Part shown: piece after piece, positions 1 to 8,446 of the stretch
How the letters are laid out: every line of letters starts with the position of its first letter
How positions within the stretch are numbered: position 1 is the first letter of the stretch
Assembly (NCBI GenBank): GCA_963720785.1
Contig: CAVRGQ010000009.1
Span: forward strand, 124,001 to 188,000
From: CAVRGQ01 sp963720785
Lineage (GTDB): Bacteria; Actinomycetota; Acidimicrobiia; IMCC26256; DASPTH01
Length of the DNA stretch: 64,000 nucleotides
Direction of reading: 5' to 3'
Notes under the pieces: generated by a model
What the model saw: the letters and a program-made list of their open reading frames with translations, nothing else
The model's database searches: none
What the model was told of the DNA's origin: nothing
Position numbers and translations under genes: made by a program

Positions 1-366
1 GAGGCCCAGCCCGGCCGTTGCCCCCACGAGCGTTCCCGCAGCCACGCGGGCCCGATGGTCGTCGGGCGTGGTGGCGCGCAGCCCGGCCCGCCGCAGGGCG
101 AGGCGCAGGTCGTCGTCGCTGCGGCGCTCGAGCCGACGCCCGGCCGCCGCGACCAGGGCGCGCCACGGAGCTGCGAACACCGCGTCGAACGCCGACTGCG
201 GCGCGACGACCCCACCGGTGCTGGTGCGACCGGAGGTGATGCCGGCCGGCGCGGTGTACTGGCGCAGCCGGGCACCGAGCCGCGGCGCGGGCGGGAAGAC
301 GAGGGCCACCACCCCGGCACCGACGAGCCCAACGCCCACGCACAGGAGCACGAGGGGGGCGTTCAC
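1..366 (-). CDS. tadC: TadC-like pilus assembly membrane protein (5' part)
   Basis: Only the N-terminal 122 codons are in the window; the gene runs off the left edge. Starting from the GTG at 366, the product opens with a hydrophobic helix (residues about 4-24, VLLCVGVGLVGAGVVALVF). A basic, Arg-rich stretch follows (RRLERRSDDDLRLALRRAGLR), then the start of a second hydrophobic segment. This is the layout of GspF/TadC inner-membrane platform proteins of the Tad/Flp pilus. The GTG overlaps the stop of the tadB-like gene by 4 bp (GTGA), so translation is probably coupled. The GspF domain itself lies outside the window, so the assignment rests on position and topology. Confidence 0.6.
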   Translation of the reverse strand, partial: MNAPLVLLCVGVGLVGAGVVALVFPPAPRLGARLRQYTAPAGITSGRTSTGGVVAPQSAFDAVFAAPWRALVAAAGRRLERRSDDDLRLALRRAGLRATTPDDHRARVAAGTLVGATAGLGL

Positions 367-1261
367 CGGGCGCCGCCTCGCGACAGGTCTCGCGCCAGGC
401 CTCGCGACAGCACGCGCGCTTCGTCGTGACCCCGGCCGAGATGGCGGATCCAGAGATAGCCCGCGCCGCTCATCAGCGCGCCGACCACCACCACGAGGAA
501 CCCGGCGGGCGATGTGTAGAAGGCGCGGAACGCGCCGCCGCGCACACACAGCAGGACGAGCACCGACCATGGCAGCACGACCACCGCGGCCGCGTTGATG
601 CGCATCTCGAGCCCCTCGCTCTCGATCTCGTCGAGCACCTTGAGGTCGCGCGTGGTGCCGACGACGAGGTCGTCGAGGATCTCGGCGACGATGCGGCCGC
701 CGCGTTCGTGGGCGAGCACGAGCACCTCGACGACGCGGTCGGTGGTCGCGTCGGCGAGGTCGTCGGCCACCACGCGCAGCGCGGCCGTCGCCCCGAAGGT
801 GCGCGCCGCGCTCCCGAACCCGGCGAAGGCATCGCGGAGCGGCGCCGGACCCGACGCACCGAGCGCCTCGAGCGCCTGGGTGACCGACCGGCCCGAAGCC
901 ACCGAGGCGGCGACGTCGCGCAGACCGTCGGGCCACGCCTCGCGCACCGCGCGACGCGCAGCCGGCGCCGCCGCGAGTACCAGGCACCGGGCGCTCCCGT
1001 GAGGACGATCGCCGGCACCACCGCCACCAGCGGCGCCCCGGTGACGACCGCACCGATCAGGAAGGCGACCACGCCGGCCGCGCCCGAGACGAGGACGAAT
1101 CGGCCGGGTGGCACCGGCGCCACCGCGACGGCGAGCCGGGTCCACCACCCCGGGCGGGACGACGGCTCTGCGGACCGACCCCGGCCGATCACCACCCCGA
1201 GCAGGCGGCCGGCCACGAGGAAGGCGAACGCGCCGATGACCACTGCCGCGAGCGCGCTCAT
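363..1261 (-). CDS. tadB: TadB-like type II secretion F-family protein (one frame break)
   Basis: Inner-membrane platform protein of a Tad pilus. Starting from the ATG at 1261, one frame gives two hydrophobic helices (about residues 2-26 and 54-90) up to GAWYSRRRR. The rest continues in another frame from about position 960: VREAWPDGLRDVAASVASG, a GspF-type cytoplasmic domain with VVEVLVLAHERGGRIVAEIL, and two C-terminal membrane helices (AAVVVLPWSVLVLL, FLVVVVGALMSGAGYLW). The full span is 899 bp, one short of a multiple of three, and both halves are well conserved. This fits a single missing base at roughly 955-975, probably a sequencing error. ATGA overlaps the cpaF stop; GTGA overlaps the next gene. 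Confidence 0.8.
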
Positions 1262-2526
1262 GACGCCACCCCACCGGTCCACGACGCCCCCAGGCGCGTG
1301 GCCAGCCGTCCGGGCACCACGCCCGTCCATCGCAGCGGCGCGCCGAGGTGCTCACGCACGAAGATGGGTTCGACGCTGAAGTCGTCGCGCATCGCCGGGA
1401 CCACCGCGGCGATCTCCATGACCTGTCGGCGGATCATCCCGCCATCGGCACTCGTGCCGTCGTCGCGGTCGAGATGCACGACGACGTCGAGTGCCTCGGA
1501 GAACACCTTGCGCACCACACGCTCGGTAACGTTCTCGCCCGCCATCAGCGCGGCATTCACGAGCGCGTCGAGCGCCTCGGAGGCACTGTTCGCGTGCACG
1601 GTGCAGAGGAACCCGCAGCCTGCGTTGACCGCGCGAGACAGCTCGAACGCTTCGGCGCCTCGCACCTCGCCCACCACGATGCGGTCGGGACGCATCGCCA
1701 GCACGAACTTCACCAGATCGCGCAGGCTGATCTCGCCGGTGCCGTCGAGACCCGGCGGGCGCACCTCGTAGTACGAGCCGTGCGCAAGCGGCACGGCGAG
1801 CTCCCGGATCTCCTCGCACGCGCGGATGCAGTGGCCGGGTGGCACGGCCGCGAGCAACGCACCGGCCATCGTCGTCTTGCCTGCGCCCGGCTCACCCGAC
1901 ACCGTGATGCGGCTCCGCACGCGCATGAGCGCGTCGAGGAAGGCGGCGGCGTCCTCGGTGAGCGAGTCACGCGCCACGAGGTCGGGCAGCCGGACGTCGC
2001 GCACGACGTACCGACGCAGCGTGGCGGACAACCGATCCCCGACGGGCGGGAGCGCCGCGGTGAGGCGCGCGGTCCCGCCGAGGACCCGGGCCTGCACGAG
2101 CGGGTGCTTCGCGTTCAACTGGCGGTCCGTCGCGGCGAGCAGTCGCTCGACGACGCGGCGGTTCTCGGCCTCACTGGTGGGCACCGCCAACCCGCGGAGC
2201 CGGCCGCCACCGTCGAGATAGGACACGCGTGCGCCCTCGAGGAAGATCTCCTCGACGTCGCGCCGGGCGAGGAGCTCGGTGAGCGGACCGAAGTCGGTGA
2301 CCGCTCGGAGCAGTTGCTCGACGACGGTGTCGGGATCGGCGAGTGGCCGGGCCTCGCCCAGGTGGGCACGCTGTTGGTAGGCGGTGACCGCCTCGCGCAC
2401 CTCGGCCCTGACCTGCTCCGCGTCGGTGTCGGGGCGCAGCCGTCGGCGTTCGAGCCGGTCGAGCACGTCGGCGCGGATCGCGTCGTACGCGCCCCCGGCA
2501 CCAGCAACTTCTCCCGTGACCGTCAC
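1258..2526 (-). CDS. cpaF: CpaF/TadA-family secretion ATPase
   Basis: Hexameric motor ATPase of the Tad/Flp pilus, acting on the cytoplasmic face of the membrane. The 422-residue product has the type II/IV secretion ATPase layout: an N-terminal domain with VEEIFLEG (91-98), Walker A GEPGAGKTT at 211-219, and Walker B RIVVGEVRG at 282-290. These are followed by a conserved GCGFLCTVHANSASEAL region with the family His box. A GTG start at 2526 is chosen because it overlaps the upstream TGA as GTGA, like the other junctions of this operon. Downstream it overlaps tadB by ATGA. Length is typical and nothing essential is missing. Confidence 0.93.
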   Translation of the reverse strand: MTVTGEVAGAGGAYDAIRADVLDRLERRRLRPDTDAEQVRAEVREAVTAYQQRAHLGEARPLADPDTVVEQLLRAVTDFGPLTELLARRDVEEIFLEGARVSYLDGGGRLRGLAVPTSEAENRRVVERLLAATDRQLNAKHPLVQARVLGGTARLTAALPPVGDRLSATLRRYVVRDVRLPDLVARDSLTEDAAAFLDALMRVRSRITVSGEPGAGKTTMAGALLAAVPPGHCIRACEEIRELAVPLAHGSYYEVRPPGLDGTGEISLRDLVKFVLAMRPDRIVVGEVRGAEAFELSRAVNAGCGFLCTVHANSASEALDALVNAALMAGENVTERVVRKVFSEALDVVVHLDRDDGTSADGGMIRRQVMEIAAVVPAMRDDFSVEPIFVREHLGAPLRWTGVVPGRLATRLGASWTGGVAS

Positions 2527-3698
2527 GACCGGCCTCCGCGTCGGCGGCGCGCCCGGCGCCGAGTCGGGTCGCCCGCGAGCAGTGCGGCGAGTACCCCGAC
2601 CGACCGTGAGAAGGGACCATCACCGACGACGACGCCATCCCAGGCGGCGTCGCCGACCCGCGGGTCGTCGGGGACCACGTGGACCGACGAGACGCGGTCG
2701 AGCGCGCCCACCTCGGCCCGCAATTCGGCGACCCGGAACCGCCCCTGCGGTGCCCGGTTCACCACGACGTGTGTCGCGTCTCGCGGGGCGCCCGCCAGTT
2801 CGCCCAGCGTGCCCGCCACGCGGGCAACGCCGAGCGGGGTGGGCGCAGTCACGAGGACGAGGGCCGCGTCCTCGGCCAGTCGGTCGCGCACCTCGCCGTC
2901 GGCCAACACGACCATGCGGCTGACGCCCGGACGGAGCGCGGCCACGACGTCGAGCACCTCACGGGCCGAGACCTGTCCGGCCGAGGCCGCGTTGGGAAAT
3001 CCGGTGAGGACGTGCAATCCACTGCGAGCAAGGGTCAGGACGCACTCGGCCGGGTCCTCGCCGCACAGCAACTCGTCGACCGCGCTGCGGAGGTTGGGGG
3101 TGAGCGGGAGTCCCAGCCGCACCGAGGTGCCCGCACCGCCCAGCCGGGCGTCGAGCAGCAACGTGGAACCGCGGGCCGCGAGGTCGACACCCAGTGCGAG
3201 CGCCACCTCGGTGGCGCCACTGCCGGGCGAGCCGGTCACGACGATCGGTGCGTGCGTGATGGGGGCGACGCCGTCCGCGGCGTCGACACCGAAGCCGGGA
3301 CTCTCCGGGCGCGCGCGGGTGCCCGCGGACCGCTGTGCGAACTGCTCCGTGACGACCGAGGCGATCTCGGCCGGCGACGCGTCGGCGGCGATGACCGCGT
3401 CGGCGCCCACCGCCAGCAGGTGGTCCTTGCCCGCGGGTTCCTCCGGGTCGAACACGCCGACGACGAGCACCCGGCGGGCGTGCACGCGACCGACCAGCGC
3501 CGGGGTGAGCGAGGGCCAGCGGTCGCCGGAGACCAGCACGTCGAACTCCTCGTCGTCGAGCACCGAGGGATCGACCACCAGCTGCCGCACCCGCGCGCCG
3601 CCGTGGTCGGCGAGGAAACGGTGTAGCTGCTCCACCCAGGGGTCCGGCGAGAACACCAGCGCGATCGAAGGTTCCACCGAAGGTTCGGAGCCGTGCAT
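2523..3698 (-). CDS. TadZ/CpaE-like pilus localisation protein
   Basis: A 391-residue MinD/ParA-fold protein in the position of TadZ/CpaE, which places the pilus machine in the cell. Residues 1-125 resemble a receiver-like domain (FDVLVSGDRWPSL, RVLVVGVFD). Residues 150 onward form the P-loop-type domain (PIVVTGSPGSGATEVALALGVDLAARGSTLLLDARLGG is split here as beta1-loop-helix-beta2). The loop reads GSPGSGATE (156-164), so the P-loop lysine is absent, and ATP binding may be weak or lost. The ATG at 3698 is preferred over an upstream ATG at 3797 because it sits next to the cpaB stop. It overlaps cpaF by GTGA. Confidence 0.75.
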   Translation of the reverse strand: MHGSEPSVEPSIALVFSPDPWVEQLHRFLADHGGARVRQLVVDPSVLDDEEFDVLVSGDRWPSLTPALVGRVHARRVLVVGVFDPEEPAGKDHLLAVGADAVIAADASPAEIASVVTEQFAQRSAGTRARPESPGFGVDAADGVAPITHAPIVVTGSPGSGATEVALALGVDLAARGSTLLLDARLGGAGTSVRLGLPLTPNLRSAVDELLCGEDPAECVLTLARSGLHVLTGFPNAASAGQVSAREVLDVVAALRPGVSRMVVLADGEVRDRLAEDAALVLVTAPTPLGVARVAGTLGELAGAPRDATHVVVNRAPQGRFRVAELRAEVGALDRVSSVHVVPDDPRVGDAAWDGVVVGDGPFSRSVGVLAALLAGDPTRRRARRRRGGRS

Positions 3699-3699
3699 G

Positions 3700-4401
3700 T
3701 CAACGACTCCCGCTCGCGACACGGGACACCGGGTCGTCGGCCGTGGCGGGGTTGGTCGCGGGGGTCGCGCCCGTGGTGCGGGCGAGTGAGAGCCCACCGG
3801 AGACGACGGCGGCCGCGACGAGGCGCGACTGCGCCTCGTCGACCGCGACCGTCACGGTGAACGGACTGGCGGAATCACCGATGCCGCCGCGACCCCGAGC
3901 GTCGACGGCGAGCACCTCCGCATCGGGGACGATGATGGCGACGCCGTCGTCGTCGGCGACGAGCACGTCGACGCGGTCACCCGCGGCCAGTCGGCCGCCA
4001 ACCGCCCGGGCCGGATCGACCGGGATGCTGATCGCCCGCAGCCCGTCGCGCGCCGCCCGGGGGCGCAACACCCGACGGGGCACCAGCTCGCCCGGTTCGA
4101 TCGTGGCCCCGGCGATGCGGCCGTCGACGGCAGGCAGGTCGACCGCGCCGACGAGGCGACTGAGGCCGGCCTCGCCGAGCGAGACCGAGGCGATCCGGAA
4201 GTCACGTCGGTGCACGCGCTCACCGGCGCGGATCTGGTGCTTCGCCACCGCCACCCGTTCGTCGCCCGGGCGGGTGCGCAACGCCCCGAAGGCGAGCACC
4301 GCCGCCGCCAGCCCGACCACCGTCATGAGCACGTGCCCGCGCGCCACACGGGGGCTGCGGACGAGCCGGCGGTTCGGCTCGGTGGCTGGGCTGCTCGTCA
4401 T
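3700..4401 (-). CDS. cpaB: CpaB/RcpC-like SAF-domain pilus protein
   Basis: First gene of the Tad operon. The 233-residue product has a basic cytoplasmic N-terminus, one membrane helix (about residues 23-42, MTVVGLAAAVLAFGAL), then a periplasm-side SAF domain (AKHQIRAGERVHRRDFRIASV, TIEPGELV) and a C-terminal region with GDRVDVLVADDDGVAII. This is the usual order in CpaB/RcpC, which stabilises the secretin or outer pore in Gram-negatives; in actinobacteria its role is less clear. ATG at 4401 is chosen over one at 4488 because the upstream promoter lies between them. The gap to the next gene is 1 bp. Confidence 0.8.
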   Translation of the reverse strand: MTSSPATEPNRRLVRSPRVARGHVLMTVVGLAAAVLAFGALRTRPGDERVAVAKHQIRAGERVHRRDFRIASVSLGEAGLSRLVGAVDLPAVDGRIAGATIEPGELVPRRVLRPRAARDGLRAISIPVDPARAVGGRLAAGDRVDVLVADDDGVAIIVPDAEVLAVDARGRGGIGDSASPFTVTVAVDEAQSRLVAAAVVSGGLSLARTTGATPATNPATADDPVSRVASGSR

Positions 4402-4459
4402 GGTCGCTCGCTCCGTTCGAGGATCCGGATCGTGTCCGCTTTGTCCGAAGTGTCGAGAG

Positions 4460-4488
4460 AGTATGCGCGATCGGCAAGAAAAGGTCAA
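4460..4488 (-). promoter_or_regulatory. Promoter of the Tad operon
   Basis: On the minus strand TTGACC (4488-4483), a 17-bp spacer and CATACT (4465-4460) form a near-consensus sigma-70-type promoter. A leader of about 50 nt follows, ending in GGAGCGAGCGACC before the cpaB ATG at 4401. It is the only clear promoter for the operon in the window. Confidence 0.7.
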
Positions 4489-4504
4489 GAGCCGCGTATC
4501 GGGC

Positions 4505-4510
4505 TACACT
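4505..4510 (+). promoter_or_regulatory. -10 element, leaderless start of the 4518 gene
   Basis: TACACT ends 7 nt before the GTG start codon at 4518, so transcription would begin on or next to the start codon. No Shine-Dalgarno sequence is present. It lies back to back with the Tad promoter. Confidence 0.55.
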
Positions 4511-4517
4511 CGCGGAC

Positions 4518-4793
4518 GTGGCCGACCAGGCGTTCCCTCCGGTGCTGACGGCGGCGATGGCCGCCGAGCTGCTGCAGGTGCACGTGGAGTACCTGCGCAA
4601 GCTGGTGCGCGAGGGCGTGGTCCCTGCCCACCGCTTCCCCGGTGGCCGGGAGCTGCGGTTCCTCCGCGACGAGCTCCTGGCGTGGCTCGCCGCTCTCCCC
4701 GGACCCGCCGCCGATCCCCGGCAGGGCGATCCCCGGCAGGGCGCTCAGCCGCCCGACGGGCGGAGCCACGCCAACGCGCCCATCGGCACGTAG
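4518..4793 (+). CDS. Small MerR/excisionase-type helix-turn-helix protein
   Basis: A 91-residue protein whose first 55 residues form an excisionase/AlpA-like winged helix: LTAAMAAELLQVHVEYLRKL is the helix-turn-helix and GRELRFLRDELLAWLAAL the wing and last helix. The tail is low-complexity and contains a short duplicated DPRQG. Such proteins bind DNA as small regulators; some are phage or plasmid excisionases, but no integrase is nearby. It is divergent from the Tad operon with only about 115 bp between starts, so it could regulate it. The 3' end overlaps the convergent neighbour by 49 bp. Confidence 0.75.
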   Translation: MADQAFPPVLTAAMAAELLQVHVEYLRKLVREGVVPAHRFPGGRELRFLRDELLAWLAALPGPAADPRQGDPRQGAQPPDGRSHANAPIGT

Positions 4794-5311
4794 ACCGCGT
4801 TCGCATCGGCCCCGACCACCACGTGGTCGCCGCCCACCGACACGGCACCGGCGACCAGTTCGCCCGTCGTGAGCCCGGCGGCGCACGGGGCCTGCGCCAC
4901 CTCGAGCTCGAGCAACCGGGCCCGCCACGTGGCGGGCGCGTCGGGATCGCCGCCACGCCCACCGCGGGGTGAGCGCTCGACGACCCGCACCACGGGTGCC
5001 GCCGTCGTCACCGGCAGCTCGACCACCCCACCGGGGCCTTCGAGGCGACACCAGTCCTCCCCCACGTGCGCGACCACCCCTCGCACCGCCGGCAGCCCGC
5101 GGCACGCTCCGGCGCCGTCACCGAGCAGCACCTCGTCGCCGCGGTGCATCACCGCGTGGAGGACGTCGACGAGCGTGCGCCCGTGACGGAAGTGCTCCAG
5201 TGCGGCGAGCGACCACTCCTCCTCGTCGGCGCGCCACTCGCGGCGCAGCTCCGCGGCGCGGGCTCGCAGGTCGTCGTCGAGGGGCAGTTCGTCGCGCATC
5301 TCCGCACACAC
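4745..5311 (-). CDS. Conserved-looking protein of unknown function
   Basis: About 188 residues (184 if the ATG at 5299 is used). No family recognised. The N-terminus is charged and helical (DDDLRARAAELRREWRADEEEW), then comes HFRHGRTLVDVLHAVMHRGDEVLL. A beta-rich C-terminal half follows, with GLPAVRGVVAHVGEDWCRLEG, a Gly/Pro linker and two short beta segments ending NAVYVPMGALAWL. There are no signal peptide or membrane helices. Codon use is like that of the neighbours, so it is probably real. The tail overlaps the convergent helix-turn-helix gene by 49 bp. Confidence 0.6.
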   Translation of the reverse strand: MCAEMRDELPLDDDLRARAAELRREWRADEEEWSLAALEHFRHGRTLVDVLHAVMHRGDEVLLGDGAGACRGLPAVRGVVAHVGEDWCRLEGPGGVVELPVTTAAPVVRVVERSPRGGRGGDPDAPATWRARLLELEVAQAPCAAGLTTGELVAGAVSVGGDHVVVGADANAVYVPMGALAWLRPSGG

Positions 5312-5363
5312 GTCCGACGTGCGTCGGCGTCACGCGCCGCAGCGGCTCGCGCCGCCACTGACG

Positions 5364-5369
5364 TAGCCT
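5364..5369 (+). promoter_or_regulatory. Possible -10 of the cyclase-family gene
   Basis: TAGCCT lies about 41 nt before the ATG at 5411. The leader ends with GAGGGGGAACACG, a strong ribosome binding site. No clear -35 is seen. Confidence 0.3.
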
Positions 5370-5410
5370 CCGCGCACGCACGAACGTGCACGGCAACGAG
5401 GGGGAACACG

Positions 5411-6340
5411 ATGGCGGTGGAGGACTTCCGGAGCGTCGGCCAACGGCTGAGCAACTGGGGCCGGTGGGGCGACGACGACGAGCGCGGCACCACCAACCTC
5501 GTCACGCCCGAGCGCATGGTGCGCGCCGCGTCGATGGTGCGCAGCGGCAAGGTGTTCAGCCTCGGCATCCCGTTCGACGAGTCGGGCCCGCAGCAGGGCG
5601 GCGGCATCCGCTCCAACCCGCTGCACCTGATGACCGCGACCGGGCAGGCGCAGGACCACCTGCCCGGCGGCTTCCGCTACGCCGACGACTACGTGGTGAT
5701 GCCCCTGCAGTGCGCCACGCAGTGGGACGGCCTCGCCCACGTGTTCTACGACGAGCAGCTCTACAACGGCTTCCCCGCGAGCGACGTCACGCCGCGCGGC
5801 GCGCTCCACAACGGCATCGAGGGGCAGGGCGAGGGCATCGCCGGGCGTGGTGTGCTGCTCGACATTGCCGCGCTCGAGGGCGTCGACTGGTTGCCCGGCG
5901 GCTTCGTGATCACGCCCGAGCACCTCGAGGCCGCGATCGCCCGGCAGGGCGGCGTCGACGTGGGCGCCGGCGACATCCTCCTGTTCCGCACCGGCTGGCG
6001 GCGCATGCTCGTCGAGACCGGCGACAAGGAGGCGTTCATGAAGTCGGAGCCGGGCATCGGCGTGGAGTGCTGCGAGTGGTTGCGCGAGCGCGACGTCGCG
6101 GCGATCGCGAGCGACAACTTCGCGATCGAGCCGATCCCGCCGCAGGAGGGCGCGGGCTTCATGTGGGTGCACATGGTGCTCATCCGCGACCTCGGCATGA
6201 CCCTCGGCGAGATCTTCGACCTCGACGCGCTCGCCGCCGACTGCGAGGCCGACGGTCAATGGGATTTCTTCTTCACCGCGCCCGTGCTCAAGGTCACCCG
6301 GGCGGTCGGCTCCCCCATCAACCCGCTCGCGATCAAGTAG
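5411..6340 (+). CDS. Cyclase-family (kynurenine-formamidase-like) metal hydrolase
   Basis: A 309-residue soluble protein of the cyclase/KynB-like superfamily, which hydrolyses amides or lactones with a metal centre. The usual metal-binding segment appears as QCATQWDGLAHVFYD (around residues 98-112), in place of the HxGTHxDxPxH of classical kynurenine formamidases. This form occurs in the larger actinobacterial members. A second conserved region is GDILLFRTGWRR (about 187-198) with the downstream SDNFAIEP. A good ribosome binding site precedes the ATG. A SnoaL-like gene follows 10 bp later, so the two are probably cotranscribed. The substrate cannot be told from sequence. Confidence 0.85.
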   Translation: MAVEDFRSVGQRLSNWGRWGDDDERGTTNLVTPERMVRAASMVRSGKVFSLGIPFDESGPQQGGGIRSNPLHLMTATGQAQDHLPGGFRYADDYVVMPLQCATQWDGLAHVFYDEQLYNGFPASDVTPRGALHNGIEGQGEGIAGRGVLLDIAALEGVDWLPGGFVITPEHLEAAIARQGGVDVGAGDILLFRTGWRRMLVETGDKEAFMKSEPGIGVECCEWLRERDVAAIASDNFAIEPIPPQEGAGFMWVHMVLIRDLGMTLGEIFDLDALAADCEADGQWDFFFTAPVLKVTRAVGSPINPLAIK

Positions 6341-6350
6341 GAGACGCACC

Positions 6351-6830
6351 GTGAGCCCACTTCCCTCGGCCCTCCCTTCCGGCGACGACGAACGCGAGAT
6401 CCGCCGGCTCATCGAGACGTACGCGCGCGGCGCGGACCGTCGCCAGCCTGCACTCACTGCATCGGTGTTCACCGACGACGGCGTGCTCCAGATCTACGAC
6501 GGTGACCCGAACGAGGGCGGCACGCTCAACCGCGAGCGCCAGGGCCGCGCCGAGATCGAGACCGCGATGGGCGGCCTCGCGCGCTACCGCGTCACCTCAC
6601 ACGGGCTGGCGCAGAGCACGATCGACGTGCGCGGCAGTGAGGCGGAGAGCGAGACCTACTGCGTCGCCCACCACCTCACCGACCACGAGGACGGAACGGT
6701 CAGCGACCGCGTGATGTTCATCCGCTACCTCGACGACTGGATCCGCACCTCCGACGGTTGGCGCCTCGCCCGCCGTCGCCTCGCCGTCGACTGGATCGAC
6801 ACGAGGAGCGTCGACCACCCCTCCGAGTAG
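6351..6830 (+). CDS. SnoaL/NTF2-like protein
   Basis: A 159-residue alpha+beta-barrel protein of the SnoaL-like family. The pattern is REIRRLIETYARGADRR, FTDDGVLQIYDG, a mid-protein HGLAQSTIDV segment and the terminal RTSDGWRLARRRLAVDW strand. Members act as small isomerases, dehydratases or binding proteins; no catalytic assignment can be made here. GTG start, 10 bp after the cyclase gene and in the same operon. It ends 10 bp before a convergent SDR gene. Confidence 0.75.
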   Translation: MSPLPSALPSGDDEREIRRLIETYARGADRRQPALTASVFTDDGVLQIYDGDPNEGGTLNRERQGRAEIETAMGGLARYRVTSHGLAQSTIDVRGSEAESETYCVAHHLTDHEDGTVSDRVMFIRYLDDWIRTSDGWRLARRRLAVDWIDTRSVDHPSE

Positions 6831-6840
6831 CCGGGTCCGG

Positions 6841-7596
6841 TCAGAGGCCGGAGCCCCGGCCGTGGACTTCGTTGCCGGGGAGGTCCATGACGATCGGCGG
6901 ATCACCGATGCGGTGCGACACCACTTCGCCGTGCCGGTCGGAGGTGAGCAGCGCTTCGACGGTCTCGCCGAGCTGATCGGCGGTGAGCATCGGCGCCATG
7001 CCCTCGGCGCCGAGATCCACGTTGTCGGGGTCGTCGAACATGAGGCCGGTGACCACCCCACCGGGGCAGATCGCGTTGATGCGGACGCCGCGGGCACCGA
7101 GGTCGTCGGCGGTGCTGCGCACCAGGCCCACGATCGCGTGCTTGGTCATCGCGTAGATCGGGTTCATGGCGAGCGGGCCGATGCCCGACGACGACGAGGT
7201 GCACACCACCGAGCCACCTGAGGCCTCGAGCAGCGGGAGCGCGGCGACCAGCCCGAAGTACACGCCGTCGACGTTGACCGCGAAGTACTGGCGGTAGCGC
7301 GCCGCGCTCACCGAGTCGACCGTCACCGCGTCGCGGTCGAAGATCCCCGCGTTGAGGTGCAGGAAGTCGAGGCGGTCGAAGGTGGCGATCAGCGCCTTCC
7401 ACGCCGCGGGATCGCTCACGTCGAGGTGCACGTAGGTGCCCCCGATCGCCGCGGCCTCCGCCGCACCCTTGTCGTCCTGGACGTCGGCGACGGTCACCGC
7501 CGCGCCGCGCGCCGCCAGGCGCCGCGCCACCGACCGACCAATGCCGGATGCCGCCCCGGTGACCAGCGCGACCTTGCCGTCGAGATCTCCACTCAT
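6841..7596 (-). CDS. SDR-family NAD(P)-dependent oxidoreductase
   Basis: A 251-residue classical SDR. The Rossmann motif TGAASGIG is at about residues 13-20, the ADVQDD acidic loop favours NAD, LNAGI stands for NNAG, and the catalytic set is SSSSGIG with YAMTK (Tyr-x3-Lys). C-terminal NAICPGGV is typical. ATG preceded by GAAGGGAG. Divergent from an enoyl-CoA hydratase gene with 50 bp between starts, so the pair may serve one pathway (hydration and oxidation of an acyl-CoA). Confidence 0.88.
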   Translation of the reverse strand: MSGDLDGKVALVTGAASGIGRSVARRLAARGAAVTVADVQDDKGAAEAAAIGGTYVHLDVSDPAAWKALIATFDRLDFLHLNAGIFDRDAVTVDSVSAARYRQYFAVNVDGVYFGLVAALPLLEASGGSVVCTSSSSGIGPLAMNPIYAMTKHAIVGLVRSTADDLGARGVRINAICPGGVVTGLMFDDPDNVDLGAEGMAPMLTADQLGETVEALLTSDRHGEVVSHRIGDPPIVMDLPGNEVHGRGSGL

Positions 7597-7634
7597 GGCG
7601 TCTCCCTTCGTGGTGGTGCACCCTACGGCGGGGG

Positions 7635-7640
7635 TACCGT
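7635..7640 (+). promoter_or_regulatory. -10 element, leaderless start of the enoyl-CoA hydratase gene
   Basis: TACCGT ends 6 nt before the ATG at 7647 with no ribosome binding site. In the same gap TAGGGT on the minus strand (7625-7620) could serve the divergent SDR, which does have a leader. Confidence 0.5.
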
Positions 7641-7646
7641 CGCCGC

Positions 7647-8446
7647 ATGTTCCACTACGAGGTGCGCGAAGGCGTCGCGGTCATGACCATCGACCGGCCC
7701 GAGGCGCGCAACGCCATCGACACGGAGACCTCCGAGGGGCTCGTCGCGGCGAAGGAACGGATCGATGCCGATCCCACGATCGTCGTCGGCGTGGTGACCG
7801 GCACCGTCGACGGCCCCGCCGGCAGCCGGCCGATGTTCAGCGCGGGTGCAGATCTCAAGGAGCTCCGTGATCGCCGCTTCGGAAGCGGCGTGGGTGGAGA
7901 AGGCACCGACTCGCGGACCCACCACCTCGCCGCACTCCTCGAGAGCGAGCGCACCACGCCGTGGATCGCCGCAGTCGACGGGCCCGCGCTCGCAGGCGGC
8001 TGTGAGCTGGTGTTGTGGTGCGACCTCGTCGTCGCGTCGACCCGCGCGTCGTTCGGCATCCCCGAGGTGAAGCGCTGCCTCGTCGCCGGCGCAGGCGGCG
8101 TGTTCCGCCTGGCCCGCAAGATCCCCGTGAACGTGGCGATGGAGTGCGCGCTCACCGGCGACCCGATGACCGCCGAGCGGGCCCACGAGGTCGGCCTGGT
8201 CAACGAGCTGGTCGAGCCCGGTCAGGCCCTCCCCGCGCGCTCGAGCTCGCGGCGCGCATCGCGGTGAACGCACCGCTCGCCGTCGCCACGTCGCGGAAGG
8301 TGCTGCTCGAGACGTTCGCGATGCCCGACACCGACGCGTTCGAGCACTCGATGAACTCGGTGCGCTTCCTCATGGGCAGCGAGGACTACAAGGAGGGCCT
8401 CGACGCCTTCGTCGAGAAGCGCCCTCCCGTCTGGAAGGGCAGGTAG
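7647..8446 (+). CDS. Enoyl-CoA hydratase/isomerase (one frame break)
   Basis: Crotonase-fold protein of about 266 residues. The oxyanion-hole segments are FSAGADLKEL and ALAGGCEL. The catalytic-region GIPEVKRCLVAGAGG carries one glutamate at the usual position, so hydratase activity is plausible. The first frame ends usefully at VNELVEPGQAL (about 8220); the rest (ALELAARIAVNAPLAVATSRKVL ... EKRPPVWKGR) is in another frame to 8446. The total of 800 bp is one base short of a multiple of three, consistent with one lost base in the GC-rich stretch 8218-8235. The next gene begins immediately after the stop. Confidence 0.85.

Noticed and set aside
4711..4742. Short 15-bp direct repeat (GATCCCCGGCAGGGC twice)
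   Set aside because: It lies in the low-complexity tail of the helix-turn-helix gene and encodes a duplicated DPRQG; no sign of an attachment site or integrase.
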